From NCBI GenBank assembly GCA_964006375.1, contig OZ023265.1, positions 170,997,156-171,061,155 of the forward strand: 64,000 nt of DNA. The letters run 5' to 3'. A model generated the notes under the pieces. The model searched no databases and was not told the DNA's origin. It was given only the letters and a program-made list of their open reading frames with translations. Source of the stretch: Tillus elongatus (taxonomy: Eukaryota; Arthropoda; Insecta; Coleoptera; Cleridae). Of the stretch, positions 28,902 to 55,180 are shown one piece after another (the first letter of the stretch is position 1; the number at the start of each line of letters is the position of its first letter). A program made the translations under genes and the position numbers.

Positions 28902-29526
28902 CCCTCATCTGGGTGCCGGGTCACTCGGGGGTCAAAGGCAATGAAGAAGCTGACAGTCTCGCGAAGAGAGGGTCAGCAGAACCATTTATAGGACCAGAAC
29001 CGGCTCTGGGCGTGTCAAAGAGCACTGCCAGGGGAGCCATTAAGTCCTGGGTCAGAAACCAACACAAGGTGTACTGGGCGGACTGTCCAGGGCTCAGACA
29101 TGGGAAGTCAATAATTGACGGACCCAGTTCAAAGAGAGCTGTGGAGCTGCTAAACCTTAGCAGAGGACAGCTCAGAAACACAACAGGTCTCTTGACGGGA
29201 CACATGGCCGTCAAGAAACACCTGCATAAAATGGGGCGGTTCGAAGGGGACCTCGCATGCAGACTCTGCGGCGAGGGGGAGGAATCAGCCCAGCACATCT
29301 TGTGTGAGTGCATAGCTCTGGACCGGAAAAGACAACTGATCTACGGTCACTCTAGACCGGAGACAGAGCAATATAAAACTTCACCCTACCAATCGCTGTG
29401 CAGACTAGTTCAAGGCACAGTGATTTTGGAATGGGTGGAGTAAGACTAAGGGTATGCACAATCAACCAAGGGTTGCGGTGCTATCGGGGCGGCAAGGCCG
29501 CGGACGAGCCCTGAGGGGAAAAAAAA
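28902..29526 (+). mobile_element. 5'-truncated non-LTR retrotransposon, copy 2 (RNase H tail)
   Basis: Starts inside RNase H (LIWVPGHSGVKGNEEAD), continues with GPEPALGVSKSTARGAIK and CRLCGEGEESAQHILCEC, stops after VILEWVE, and ends with an A run. The flanking duplication aatatgcaccta is at 28890-28901 and 29527-29538 (A-run ambiguity). The peptide is identical to copy 1 at 9541-10154 as far as both extend. It begins about 270 bases after the regucalcin gene 1 stop, pointing away from copy 1. Confidence 0.9.
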
Positions 29527-29559
29527 ATATGCACCTATTAGGACGCTGGAATGACAATT

Positions 29560-30415
29560 TTTTATTATTTTTTATTTCAAAAACATACCACGAGGGCTCG
29601 CTGCCGTGGGTGCCAACGAGGAGGAAAGAGACAACTTGTTAATTCTGGACTTGAGGGTTTGGAGGTTCGGAGGAGAAGGAAAAACATGTGCCGGCAAGGA
29701 ATTCTACAACTTGGAAGTCCTCGGGACAAAAGAGCGGGCATAACAAGATGTTCTATGTCTGGTGATCTGGACAGTGAAAGGGTGCATTCGCTCTGTTCCC
29801 CTGGTAGATCTGTTGGGGGCAGCAGGTGGAGGAACTATGGAAGAAAGCTCCTCTGAGCAGTGCCCGTGCAGATATCGAGTAAAAGAGAGAGAGAGGTCAC
29901 CAACGACACGTCGGTGGGCAAGGGATGGTAGCATTTGGGTGAGGATAGGGTCACCGATGAGACGTATAGCCTCTCTTCTGAATGGAGTCCAGGATAGCGA
30001 GTGTAGAAGCGGCAGCGGCACCCCAGATGTGGAAGCAGTATTCGAAGTTTGGCCTTATTTGTGAAGTATATAGGGTATAGAGAGCAGCTGGTGAAATGTA
30101 TTTGCGAGCCCGGAAGAGGAAACTTAATTTCTTAGCAGCCGCTTCAGCAATTGGTGTGACATGTTGGTGTCAATTGAGATTTCGATCCACAGAAATGCCA
30201 ACAAGTGAAAGGGCTCATTACTTTGAATCACTTGGTTGTTCATTGTGATGGGTCTAGGGCTGGTGTATCTCTTATGAGAAAGAAAGCAAGACTGAGATTT
30301 GGTGGAGTTGAATTGTACAAGATTTCTACTTCCCCAGTCTAATATTTTTGGAGATCCACAGAGACAGAACCCTCCAAGAGTCTGCGATTGATATTCTTGT
30401 GTGGAGTGGTTATTT
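29560..30415 (-). mobile_element. non-LTR retrotransposon 3' fragment, minus strand
   Basis: Reverse complement of the family at 62.3-63.0 kb: ctatagccctcttctgaatgg-type and gatatcgag-type landmarks (plus strand tatcgagtaaaagagagagaggtcacc). The 3' end is the A/T-rich ttttttatttca at about 29560-29580. Frames carry stops. Confidence 0.75.
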
Positions 30416-30720
30416 TCTAAGTGCGGAATTCAATTAAATGTCTAAAATATACCATATATGTAGCTTTAGGCTGAAAACATAGCATATAGTAGAGAGATGA
30501 AAGTTTAAGGAAAGCGACAAAGAAAATTTTAAGGAAATATCGCATTTGTAAAGAAAAAATACAACGTTTTTCCAATCTATGTATTACCAATTTTTTGTCA
30601 TAGAATTTGTACACAGTCACTCATTGCCTAGAATGGGTATCCAAGAAAAAGTTTCATAGATTTTAGGTCGTTTGGATTCCAAATAAAACATATTTTGAAC
30701 TGAAATGGAATGTATAGCTA
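30416..30720. other. no gene seen
   Basis: Plain AT-rich spacer. Confidence 0.35.
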
Positions 30721-30724
30721 TATG

Positions 30725-31110
30725 TATTTTCGCCATAATTAGAACCGCCGATCGGTTTCGCTCTAATTAGAGCTCGTCAGTACGGTATACTAATTACATC
30801 GACAACACACCTATAAAGTAATAAGGCTTTGGTAGCCAGTCTCCTAGAACATTATGAGATGTACGACAAGGTCGCCATCTCGGTGCCGAACGAGTACAAC
30901 CATGTGTACAACCAACAATTATGGTGAGAATACATTTAGCCTTACATGTATTGGCCCTATATTGGGAAAGAAATAGGCCTGGGCTGACAATTTACAAAAT
31001 TTTTAGTACACAGTCTCTATTTTATAACATGTTGAGTTATTTGGAGCTGTCGTGACAACATACTACCTGGTTCCACACCTAGATGGCGACCCTGTCGTAC
31101 ATGTCACAAT
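30725..31110. repeat. repeat D, diverged copy
   Basis: Shares with 63.28-63.9 kb: cggtttcgctctaattagagct, gtactaattac-like, ctatattgggaaagaaataggcc, tgacaatt and cgtgacaacatactac. A short inverted relationship exists between its two halves. Confidence 0.65.
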
Positions 31111-31815
31111 GTTTCAAAATGTAATGTATGATAGGTATTCCCTAATTATTTTGTGAAAATGTATCGCGTGCCGCAATCATTTGTAGATCAGCCGTTTCCT
31201 AAGAGATGGCGCACGAAACACTTAATTTTTACATTAAGTATTTCATTCATAAGTAAGTGTTATATAATATAAGAATGAATAATATGAGAAGATACAAAAG
31301 AATCAACAGAATTTACGACATAAATATTGTAAACAAAAAGCTCAGGTCTCCATAGAAATGCAGTGTTTTTATCGCTAAACTTGAAAATAAGAAGTATTTA
31401 TGCTTAAATTGGATATGCACATTATTACAACTCGGTCATTAAAATTCTTATTTTATTTTACTATAGAAATAATGAACAGAAACTAGATGCCCATTATCGG
31501 AAATTTAAGGCCACAGCCCATCTAAGATCAAAACAGTCGAATGTGTTTCAGCGACCGGCGAACTAACAACTCAAACAAACGATTTATTAGCTAACATCGA
31601 CGAGGTTGGTATTTTGTTCTCATGGTGCAGGTGAATGCATTAACGTAGGCCGGTGGCTGACGCTTTTGTGATATGACACCAATTGGCACTGTGGGACTCC
31701 CCTTCCATCCAGGTCGAGCCTACTCACTAAACACTCCCTGACACCTAGAGACGTGGCGTAAACCACTCGCTGGCATTGCTGCATCACGCCCCTACATCTT
31801 GTTATCCTCAAAACT
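31111..31815. other. no gene seen
   Basis: AT-rich sequence between repeat D and the gag-like frame. The minus-strand frame at 31620-31811 may be a decayed continuation of the ORF1, but I cannot place it. Confidence 0.35.
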
Positions 31816-31816
31816 T

Positions 31817-32281
31817 CTAAATTCTCTCTTCCTCCTCCTTTGACTTCATTATTTCCATTATGCCTTCCCTATTACATTTGTTTATCAATAAATCAACCCC
31901 TCTTTTGCTCCTATCCGCATTTACTTGGATCACTTTCATATTCATTTTGTTAATCTTTTCGTCTTCTCCTTCTGTAGCGACCCTGCAGACTCTGTTGTGT
32001 CCCTGAACATCGCATAAATAGCATCCCTGCACGTTTTTGCATTCCCTTCTTCTGGGACCTTTGCCGCCACATTTATGGCATAATTTTTCTGCATCTTTTG
32101 TTGTGCATTCCTTTGCTATATGTCCTATTCTATAACACCTATGGCACTTTAAAACTATATGCATTTCCCTTGCATGCCCTCCTTCTTCCACTTTTTTACG
32201 CTCCAGCAAGTGTCTGGCTGCATCCTTTTGCAAAGTAACAAACACGTTCTTCTGTCCATTTTTGTTTACCTTATCTGACAA
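31817..32281 (-). pseudogene. retrotransposon ORF1 / gag-like protein with zinc knuckles (fragment)
   Basis: The frame contains three CCHC-type knuckles: CHRCYRIGHIAKEC, CHKCGGKGPRRREC (with Arg at the His position) and CYLCDVQGHNRVC. This arrangement is typical of ORF1 in R1/Jockey-type non-LTR retrotransposons, where it binds RNA. The stretch before it (ARHLLERKKVEEGGHAREMHI) fits the end of the preceding gag domain. The ORF continues upstream (32282-32640) only in broken frames. No linked reverse transcriptase is seen. Confidence 0.7.
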
Positions 32282-33032
32282 TGTAACCTCTAAGCTTTCC
32301 TCCTTGCTTCACACCTTTTTTAGCATCTCCTGAAATGTATTTTCCTGGGCTGTCTCATCTATATCAAGTATCATGACTGTCTCCATTTCCTCTCTTATTT
32401 GCACTTTTACTTTTTACGACTCTTTCCAGTTTTGTGGTAAGTTGTTCTTTAAACACCTGCATCTGTGCTTCATCCTTCCCCCGCATCTTTATCTGTATAT
32501 TATTACTGCCTATTTTGTTGATTTTGTCGACTGTTATTTCCTAAGTGTTTACATCGCTTTTGAGGCCCCTGGTTATGTCAGCATTCGTCTAATGGTTTCA
32601 GAATTATTGTTTCCTCCTTTCTGTTTCTTGTTCCTGGCTGTTAGCATATTACCTTCCCCTCTAATCCTTCTCTTGTTTGCTTTGTTGTTTCTACGGAATG
32701 GCATTTCTAGGCTTTCCCGTCTCAGGAGGCTCGTGGTGGGATGCTCGCATGCCACGCGGGCGGCGTGGGTACGATTCTCGCTCGATAGATGTAAACATTT
32801 TGTTTTGTTTAAATAACTCTAATATGTGGTAGCAACAACAAAATCTCCAGATTTCGTACGTTTGGAGCAAGATCTAAGATTCTAAAATCATAATTTCCAG
32901 CAGACATTTCTTAATAAATCTTTTTTTAAGAAAATTTACTAACAGACATATCATTGTACCGAATTTTCAGCAAAAAAATATTGTTTTCGTTATAAAATTG
33001 TTAGTTACATAGTAAATGAGTGTTGAAAAGAG

Positions 33033-33545
<513 letters not shown>

Positions 33546-33549
33546 ACTT

Positions 33550-33648
33550 TTAGTGAATTTTCTTTAAAAAACATCACTATTCAGGAGATCTCGACTTTTG
33601 AATTTTGAAAAAATTTCTTCAAATGAGCAAAAACTAGAACCCCTAAAA

Positions 33649-33729
<81 letters not shown>

Positions 33730-34190
33730 GTATGTATCACACCGAAAACTCAAAAAATAATAGGCAGATTTTGATCAAATTTGGTGAGTACCTTACTTTT
33801 GCAAATGTCTTGGACAAGTTCGTTAGCCAGGACAACGTTTTCCGGGAAAATTTTGTTTCGAAAGAAATTCATATCTCCGAAAATTAAAAAGCTATGGTAA
33901 CCAAATTTGGTACGCTAGTTTCTGTCGTAAAGACTATCCTTTGTACCAAAATTCAGATATCTTGGTTAAAAGACAAAGAAATTACAAGCCTCTGATTAAA
34001 AAAAAGTTGAAACGTCAAAATTGATAATTCTGGTAGTCGTACACTAGTACGCATTAGCGCTTTATGAATTAAAAATACGGCTCGAAATGACTAACAAGCT
34101 CCTAGATCTGTGTCTCAGCCGTCATTTTCCTTCATTTTGTTAAAATATGAGAAAAAAATCAATTTTAAACAAACATTGTATCGTGTAAAT
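33550..34190 (-). mobile_element. TC...CTAA repeat element copy H9 (partial, minus)
   Basis: Begins TTAGTGAATTTTCTTT four bases after H8, then gagatctcgacttttgaa, (TA)n and the conserved block (gataggcagattttgatcaa-type). The 5' end is not found. Confidence 0.65.
33651..33737. repeat. (TA)n passing into (TATG)n
   Basis: TA run to about 33717, then five TATG units. Confidence 0.9.
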
Positions 34191-34249
34191 AATTAAGACG
34201 TTAGAAAATTTATATACAAGAGTATATTAGTAGTATTCACCTGTCATGT

Positions 34250-34570
34250 CGAGAATGGCCGAGAGGTAAAGGCAGCAGTGTTGATTTAATAATGGACTCC
34301 TATAACACGCGTTCTAATCTCAGTTAGTGACTTCACATTTTTCTTTTTTTAGCTTTATTATATTTTACCGTTATCTGATCAGTTTGTGTAATTCCGATGA
34401 ATTGTTTAGCAAGTTTTTGCATGACAAATTCAATTAGGACGAGATGAAAACTTTTAAGACTTAATACAATTTGAATAGCACATATGTTTGTTTGTTATTG
34501 CCCTAACTTAGTGAAACCGTTCCATACTTAATACAGCCGTAGACTTTTCCCGTGGCTTCACAAGTGCTTG
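34250..34570 (+). mobile_element. tRNA-derived SINE-like element, family 2
   Basis: The head gagaatggccgagaggtaaa with aggc (Ser/Leu tRNA-like box A) is followed by gcgttctaatctcagt (weak box B). The body and tail match the complement of 26779-27115. The tail ends tggcttcacaag. Confidence 0.65.
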
Positions 34571-34598
34571 TTCTTTTCTGCAACCGATTACAATTTTT

Positions 34599-34914
34599 AC
34601 TGGACGCAGCAAGTGCGTTATGGTAGCGAATTTTCATTAAAGTTTTCAATTTCAATAGCTCAATTTGCTATTAACCTAACGGTCGTTGGCCAGGAACCAG
34701 TTTTTTCGGGAACATTTAAAGTCTATTTTCGGAATTTTTTTATACATTTTCAAACAATAAAGCCATTCTGATGAAATGTGGTACATTGTTTCTACTATAT
34801 AGGTTATACTGGTAAGCAAATTTCATTCCTGCTTTCTTTAAAAAAAAAGGCATATTTGTTATTAAAAACAATTTTATGAAAATCCACTACCATATCGCAC
34901 TTGCTGCGTCCAGA
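34599..34914. repeat. 316-base fold-back of paired left ends (MITE-like)
   Basis: tggacgcagcaagtgcg at the left, complement cgcacttgctgcgtccaga at the right. The interior matches the first 300 bases of H5, H6 and H15, showing that this module can also occur alone. Confidence 0.7.
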
Positions 34915-36058
34915 CTTTTTTTATCGTTGTCTTGCATTAATGGATAGTTGTTTCTGTTTCCAATTGCAAAACGTATCTTACCTACGTATGTGCTGTTATA
35001 TCTAGCAGTACAGGGTGATGCTTTTTTCAGTGACATGTAGGTATAAATATTCAATATTTAAACTATGGTGCGACTTCAGCATATTTCGACCATCAAGATG
35101 TTATATAACGGGCTTGAAGTCCCGTTTTTACTATCTTACTTATTTAATTTAGTATCGTGTGTAGTTGTTTTACCGGACAAGGTCACTCATCATATCACGT
35201 ATAATGGGCGCTAACTCGCTATATTATTAGATGCATGTACATTTGATATCAGTTAATTTGTGACTTCTATGAGTGTGTGTTTAATGACAGTTGTTTACAT
35301 TTTTTGGAAACGGTCAAAGCAAAGGTAGGTACCATTATAATAAATGCGTTTATTTAGGTTAGCATTTCATTAAAATTGTAATCCCGAATCGATATTATTG
35401 TATGTTTAAACACACATTGTCAATATTTATACAATATTATCGATCTGAAGTGGTAAATTGTGTTATCACTGACTTCAGTCAAGTTAATTTGAGTTTTGTT
35501 TGTACATATGTTGCATTGCGAAAAATAAAATTTACTGCTTAGGGTTTTCTATTGGTTTATAAAGTTTGGAAATTCCGGTAGGTAAGTCTTAGTAAGTAAC
35601 TAGTAACCAACTCCATTAGAGCCTTGTACAGGGTGAGCGAAACTCGATGTCTTGGCTCTCTTGTAAGAAAATGAAAAGCGATAGAAAACATCTGAAAGAG
35701 GTTCTTAAATAGGAGTAAGTAAGGTCCATTTTAAGCCAAAATTGCGTATTTTTGGATATTTGGAAACTGAAGTAATGACGTGATCGAATTTGTTTCCCAG
35801 AAACATACCTATATTTTGGCATATCTAAAAAGACCTATTTTTTCTGGACAAATTATGCAAAGAAAAAAAAAGATATCTTTTTCCGTTAAAAAGTTATAAT
35901 CAAATTTGTAGAAAAAAGTATAACAACAAATTCGCGCAACCATCACGATATAAACAAGAAGCCTTTGGAAACAAATGCAAAAGTTTTACGAAACATCAAT
36001 TTTGAAGCAGTTTTCAATAAAACTTGAGCTATCCTTAACTAAACAAATATAAAAAAAG
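34915..36058. other. no gene seen
   Basis: AT-rich intergenic sequence; no repeat or coding signal I can name. Confidence 0.35.
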
Positions 36059-37799
36059 TCTGAACGCAGCAAGTGCGTAACGGTAGCGAATTTTCGTAAA
36101 CATGTTTTTCATGGAAAATATGTCTTGTTTTTAAAAGAAGAACATTTGGTTGGCAGTATAATCTATATAGTAGTAACAATATTTCACTAAAATAACTTTG
36201 TTGTTTCAAAAAGTACAAATATTTTCCGAAAATAAACTTTAAAAGTTCCAGAAAAAACTGGTCCGATTTTCCTGGCCAACGAACCTCTTCAAGATATTTA
36301 CACAACTGCCAAGATATAATTATTCAGAAACAGCTTTAGGACCAAAATTGAAAAAAAAATACCATTTTTCTTCCGAAATTGCCTTAACTAATGTTACACT
36401 AAATTATAGTTTTCACAAAAGTTCGACAACTTTTTTTTACAATAACTTACTAAAGATTTTCTATTAATTGCCAACATATCACACAAATCTTACAAAAAAT
36501 GATTTCAACGGAAACACTAAAAACATTTCTGCGAAAACTTTTTAAATTCAGCCACTATTTGAGAGTGCCTGCATGCGGCAGCTCGACGAGTAATATAAAC
36601 AAAAAGCTCTCTGAATGCGTCATTTCCGTAGGGATCCGCTATCTAGTGGTAAAAACGCCGTATCAGAATTTGTGATATGTGCCAAAAACGTGAAAAGTTG
36701 CAACACAATTGAAATACCTCAAAAACGATGAACGATATCAAATTTTTTCCTTGCAAAAATGCATTATAATCCGTTGGAAAATCTACAAATGCATAAACAT
36801 AAGGGGTGTTCTATTAAAAAAAGAAAGTATGTATCACCAACGAGTTATGTGATTGTCAAAATAGGTTTATAAGATGCAGCTCGATACATTATATAATTCA
36901 CGTATATAATTTTTCACATATCTTGTATAATAACGGATATATTGAGCTTTACCGTAGAAATTCGCCACTCTGTATATATTTAAACAGACAAAAACTGAAA
37001 CTGACCCCGTATATGGGTTTTAGGGCTTCTAGTTCGCCCTCATCTGAAGAAACCTTTTTTAAATTCATAAGTCGCGGTCTTCTCAATAATGAATTTTTAC
37101 TACGAAAATTTTCTAAAATATAGACTATTAAACCATAAAATCTATAGCTGAAACTACTGCCAAAGCACCCGGAAGATGGTGTATTTGAAATGGATTTTCC
37201 GAAAATATTTTAGTATAGTATAGTATAGTATGTTTATTGATTTAAATTTTACAGTATGTTCCACAAATAAGCATAAGCTTGTGCTTGCAGTTAACACAAT
37301 GATTGTTGAAGCTAAAACTTAAGGCTTTGTAAAACACACTTATTACGACGTTTCTTCTGCAAAATCCGTATTTGTTTCAGAATCGTTATCTGAATATTGT
37401 AAACTTTGACGTTTTAAAACACGACTTTGACGTTTTAAGAAGAAAATTATAAAAATTTCAATATATTTATTGTGCCACTTCTTGACTTTTTTGCGTCAAG
37501 AAGACTTAATCGTTGTATGTAAATTCAATTGGTTTTGTTAATCGCACAAAATATTTTGGTCTTGTGCTCCTCTGATCACCAGTGGCACCCAAAAATGTTT
37601 TCTTTAAATGCATATAACTTTTTTTTGTTTTAACATAGAGATCTAAAATTCTGTACGTAGGGTATGTTTGATACTGAAAACCTATATGCCAAATTTGGTT
37701 GTCATAGCTCCGTTATTTTCGAGGATACAAAAAATTTCCAGAAGAAAACCCAAAATTCTCCTCATTAGAGAATTTTTCGTTTTACGAAAAATTCGCTAA
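36059..37799 (+). mobile_element. TC...CTAA repeat element copy H10 (old)
   Basis: TCTGAACGCAGCAAGTGCG start, attcgCTAA end, 1741 bases. The (TA)n site holds only tgtatatatt (about 36971), so this copy shows the unexpanded state. It contains a short tandem (tagta)n at about 37210-37232. Confidence 0.65.
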
Positions 37800-38408
37800 C
37801 AACTATTACTAAAATTCTATTAAGGCGTCTTGTTGAATGTAGAACAAAGCAGATGACGTAAACAAGGTCTTAGATTTTTTCCTCGAATGTTGCAACATTT
37901 GCGTTAATAGAAATTGAGTTGCCAGTTTAAACAGTTTACCACACAAATTGAAGGATTTTTTCTTTAATAAAATTTAAGGGGATTAAGTTTTTGTAACGAG
38001 CTTTTGATTTATGGTGTAAAACCAACAAGCTAAACAGTATAAGCCTCACTTTAATTTATGATCCAAACAAAAACCAAATAATAACCAAATTACTTAAATA
38101 ACTTCCAAAATAACATTTTACTACTTCCTATGTGCAATTCGGGCCATTTATTTCAATTGCACTAAGCAATAAAATGTATTTTTTTATTTACTTTTTTCCA
38201 TCGTCACTTATAGTGTACCTACGTAACTACGTCTAAATCGAAATTGTATTCAATTGTAAATTATATTCATAATTTCAAAGTATTGTACGCATTCTTTCTC
38301 TAACTATTATTTAGGATATAACATTTATTACTTAATTTCTGAAGAAATGTATTATAATTTAGTTAGAATAATAATTTTATTACCGTTTAATTTTTTTAGA
38401 TTTAATAA
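37800..38408. other. upstream region of regucalcin gene 2
   Basis: AT-rich. A possible splice acceptor (tttttttag, ending at 38400) precedes the start codon by 8 bases, so a non-coding 5' exon may lie upstream. No TATA box stands out. Confidence 0.4.
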
Positions 38409-51681
<13,273 letters not shown>

Positions 51682-51768
51682 TTATTTATAACCATAGAAA
51701 AAATCAACGAATTTGTATTTATAATAATCACACTTTTTACTTTACACGCAAATATTGCATGTATACAA

Positions 51769-51774
51769 AATAAA
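51769..51774 (+). terminator. polyadenylation signal, regucalcin gene 2
   Basis: AATAAA 88 bases after the stop, overlapping a second AATAAA. Confidence 0.65.
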
Positions 51775-51832
51775 TAAATTAAGGTGATTGTCCGGATATT
51801 CACTGAAAACCCAAGTTCATTATTCAAAAAAG

Positions 51833-52756
51833 TCTGGACGCAGCAAATGCGTTATGGAAGTGAATTTTCATAAAAATGTTTTTAATAGGAAATATGTTTT
51901 TAATAGGAAATATGTTTTTAATGCAAACAGGCATCAATTTGGTTACCGGTATAACATTTATAGTGGAAATAATGTACCATATTTTATCAAAATAACTTAT
52001 TGTTTAAAAATGTACAAAAATTTTCCAAAAATAAATTATGTTTTATATGGAGATAAAAAATTTAAATTTGGTCTTAGATATAATATGCAAGTACTGAAAG
52101 TGTCTTTAAAGAATTGTGTTACAAATTTCATTAAAGTTACAAAAGTTTTTCCGAAAAAAATTAATTATTTACAAACGGAATGTACCTGCCAAATTATACA
52201 TATGGCACGTATTTTTCCTTATTAATTGTTTGGATGGTTTTGTTTTATTCAACCCATCCAGTTTTTGCAAACAATAAACAGCAAAAAAGGTTTTTTAAAA
52301 CAAATTTGTAGTTATCCGGGAAGCTCATTATGTTATTTTTCTTTAATTTATTACCCACGTGCGTCTACATAGGTGTTACAATGGTTCAATATTGAAGATG
52401 CTGGCTTAATAGGAAATTTATTGAGCTATCGGATTTGAAATATGTTTACGAAAATTTTCTACCATAACATAAAAAACCTTTTTTGTTGTTTTTTGTTTGT
52501 AAAAACTGGCTGGGTTGACTAAAACAAAACCACCCAAGCAATGAATAAAGAAAAATACCTGCCATATTTATAACTTGTGAATAATTAATTTTTTTCTGAA
52601 AAACTTTTGTAACTTTAAAGAAATTTGTAACACGATTTTTTTAAAGGCACTTGCAGTACTTGCATATTAAATCTAAGACCAAATTTTTATTTTTCATCCT
52701 CTGATGACTGAAGGCGTTTAAAATATGTGTTGTGGTGATTTGGGTTCTCCAACAAT
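51833..52756. repeat. TC...CTAA family left end followed by a large imperfect inverted repeat
   Basis: TCTGGACGCAGCAAATGCG at 51833. About 52050-52290 is mirrored by 52470-52700: gcaagtactgaaagtgtc / ggcacttgcagtacttgc, and ggttttgttttattcaaccca with its complement. It ends next to a repeat C scrap (gtgttgtggtgatttggg, 52725-52750). The short tandem ttttaataggaaatatg occurs at 51880-51920. Confidence 0.65.
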
Positions 52757-52999
52757 GACACAATAAATAATTTATGTACCTATCTCCATAAATCTTGCAT
52801 TTCATGTTTTATTGCATTATGGATTACCTAATATATAATTAAATACTAATCAAATATCACGGATTTATTGTTGAATTTTATTTTTGAAACCTCATAACCT
52901 CGGTCAGGATACTATTTTAGATCAAATTTTTATAAGATGCAGTCACCAAGGTTATCGAATATACCAAACTTTATTTGAATAGATCTAATATTTTAGATT
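52757..52999. other. spacer, nothing recognised
   Basis: AT-rich. Confidence 0.3.
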
Positions 53000-53138
53000 T
53001 TAGTGAATTTTCTTAAAAAAATTAACAAGAGGAGATCCCGACTTTTGAATTTTCAAAAAAATTCTTCAAATGAGCGCGAATTAGCCCCCCTAGAACTCAT
53101 ATCCGGGTTCAGTTTCAATTTTTATATGTTTTTATATG

Positions 53139-53140
<2 letters not shown>
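53000..53140 (-). mobile_element. TC...CTAA repeat element fragment H12
   Basis: TTAGTGAATTTTCTT and gagatcccgacttttgaatt mark the 3' end in reverse. It runs to its (TA)n and is then interrupted by the palindromic insert at 53.2-53.65 kb. Confidence 0.6.

Positions 53141-53226
<86 letters not shown>
53141..53226. repeat. (TA)n microsatellite
   Basis: Left of the palindromic insert. Confidence 0.95.
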
Positions 53227-53635
53227 TGAGACGGCCACTTGGGATGGCCGGGGGTTACTACTAGTTTTCCCTAACCTGGGGAATTTCGGGATGACTTCCG
53301 GGACACGGCTTTCCTACGGGATCATGCTCGGACGCCAGCGTCTATGGAGTTGGTCAGGGAATAGACGCGCTCCCTCTGGATGCTCCACTTCTCCCAAGTC
53401 ACTGTCAACGGATACACTAGCCCAGGGCAGTTTCTAGTGGAGACAGGGTCCTCCTAAGTCAAGACAAAGTCCCCGGGACTTCTGGTTATGGTCTTTATTA
53501 AAGAACTGGAGTCAAATTTTATTTGGGTGGATATTCTGGGAGAATAAGGAAAGCCGTGTCCCGGAAGTCATCCCGAAATTCCCCAGGTTAGGGAAAACTA
53601 GTAGTAACCCCCGGCCATCCCAAGTGGCCGTCTCA

Positions 53636-53638
<3 letters not shown>
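53224..53638. repeat. perfect-arm inverted repeat (about 90-base arms) between two (TA)n tracts
   Basis: The left arm (about 53224-53315) and right arm (53547-53638) are exact complements by eye, from tattgagacggccacttggg to ggacacggctttcct. The loop (about 231 bases) and arms are more GC-rich than the surroundings. The TA tracts outside continue the symmetry, including the ttta interruption. No coding frame is recognised. It could be a recently inserted TIR element targeting TA. Confidence 0.85.

Positions 53639-53726
<88 letters not shown>
53637..53726. repeat. (TA)n microsatellite
   Basis: Right of the palindromic insert. Confidence 0.95.
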
Positions 53727-53727
<1 letters not shown>

Positions 53728-53864
53728 CTTGTTCGTGGTCACTATCCAACTCCCCACTCCCCGTCGGCGTTCCATCCGGTCACACTTCTTTTCCGAAATC
53801 GCCGCCGCCTAATTGTCCCCTCTACTAATTATTCCGTTCGACGTGCCGGATTTCGTATTTTCCG

Positions 53865-53955
53865 CCACGAAAAATGTTGGAAAATATTCCAACCTTCGCA
53901 AATCTTTCGTATATTACTCCACGGAAAATGTTGGAAAATATTCCAACCTTTATGG
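53865..53955. repeat. tandem duplication with a palindromic core
   Basis: aaaatgttggaaaatattcc occurs twice about 56 bases apart; ttggaaaatattccaa is near-palindromic. Confidence 0.7.
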
Positions 53956-54027
53956 TGTAACATAATGCAGTGGTTATGATGGTAAATTAGGCCGGGTAAT
54001 CTATCCAGGATTAGTCACTTCGTGACA

Positions 54028-54029
<2 letters not shown>

Positions 54030-54103
<74 letters not shown>
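54030..54103. repeat. (TA)n microsatellite
   Basis: Preceded by cgtgacacca. Confidence 0.95.
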
Positions 54104-54107
<4 letters not shown>

Positions 54108-54309
54108 TGTAAATTGAGGTATCAGGTGAAACATTAGAGGAAGGAAATGGAAGAGGAAAGAAAGTTTTTGGAATGTCAAAATTTTAAGGTTGTTGAATTT
54201 CGAGTGTTGTCAAGCAGTTTTGGATGCAACTATGTATAAAATTATGTTAATATTCACCACAAGTCTTAGACTTATTGAATAAACATGTTGTATAATTTTA
54301 AGCAATAAA

Positions 54310-54382
<73 letters not shown>

Positions 54383-54405
54383 TCAATATAAATAATAATA
54401 ATAAT
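54310..54405. repeat. (AAT)n microsatellite
   Basis: About 95 bases of AAT/TAA trinucleotide with one break (atcaatata) near 54383. Confidence 0.9.
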
Positions 54406-55180
54406 ATGCATATGTATCACAGCGATAACTCAAAAAATAAGTTCGTTATCCAGGAAAATCAGCCCAGGTTTTCCCGGAAAATTTTGTGTTTCCTTTCGGA
54501 AAAAAATTATATCTTCGGAAATAACAAAGTAAGGGAGACCAAATTTGGTACTCCTGTTTGTGTTATAAATGGTAACAGACGTACCAAAATTTAGATCTGC
54601 TAGTTAAAAGATAAAAAGTTATAGGCATTTAAAGAAAAAAAGATGGGGTTTTTCTCAAAACGTCAAAGTCCTGATTTGAAACTTGAAACGTCAAAATTCA
54701 CAACATTTAGGCAAAGAACCTGAAACAAATACGGATTACGTAAAGAAAATGTCACAAGAAGAGTTTTCTGCAACCCTTAAGTTTCCGCTTCAACCGTCAT
54801 TGTCCTTCATTTTACTAAAATATTTAACAGAAAATTCATTTCAAATGGACCCTTTCTCTGATGCTTTGGCTGTAGGTTTAGTTAAGTTGATGCTTTGGCT
54901 GTGGGTTTCGTTAAGTTTTTGGTTTAACGGTCTATAATTTTTACCAAATTTTCGTCGAAAAAAAAAATCATTTACAAACGCAGTAAGTGCGTTTTGTTAG
55001 CGAATTCTCATTAAATCCTTCAAATTTCAATAACTCAATTTGCTATTAGGTTTGTTGACTAGGAAACCAGTTTTCTCGGAAACATTTTACGTTTATTTTC
55101 GAAAAAATGTTGTGCATTTTCCAAGAATTTTTGATGGTTTTAAATTTTAAGTAACATTGATAAAATATGTGTTTAAAAAG
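54406..55180 (-). mobile_element. TC...CTAA repeat element fragment H13
   Basis: Begins in the conserved block (gataactcaaaaaataa, ggttttcccggaaaatttt), includes the aacgtcaaagtc segment and an internal left-end copy (acgcagtaagtgcg at 54979). The 3' hairpin end is absent and is replaced by the (AAT)n tract. Confidence 0.6.

Noticed and set aside
34252..34340. Functional serine or leucine tRNA gene
   Set aside because: The anticodon arm and acceptor pairing are not convincing, and the sequence continues into a dispersed repeat, so it was called a SINE head.
53003..53437. 144-codon frame across the palindromic insert
   Set aside because: It starts in a repeat and passes through (TA)n; its mirror on the other strand is equally open because the arms are inverted.
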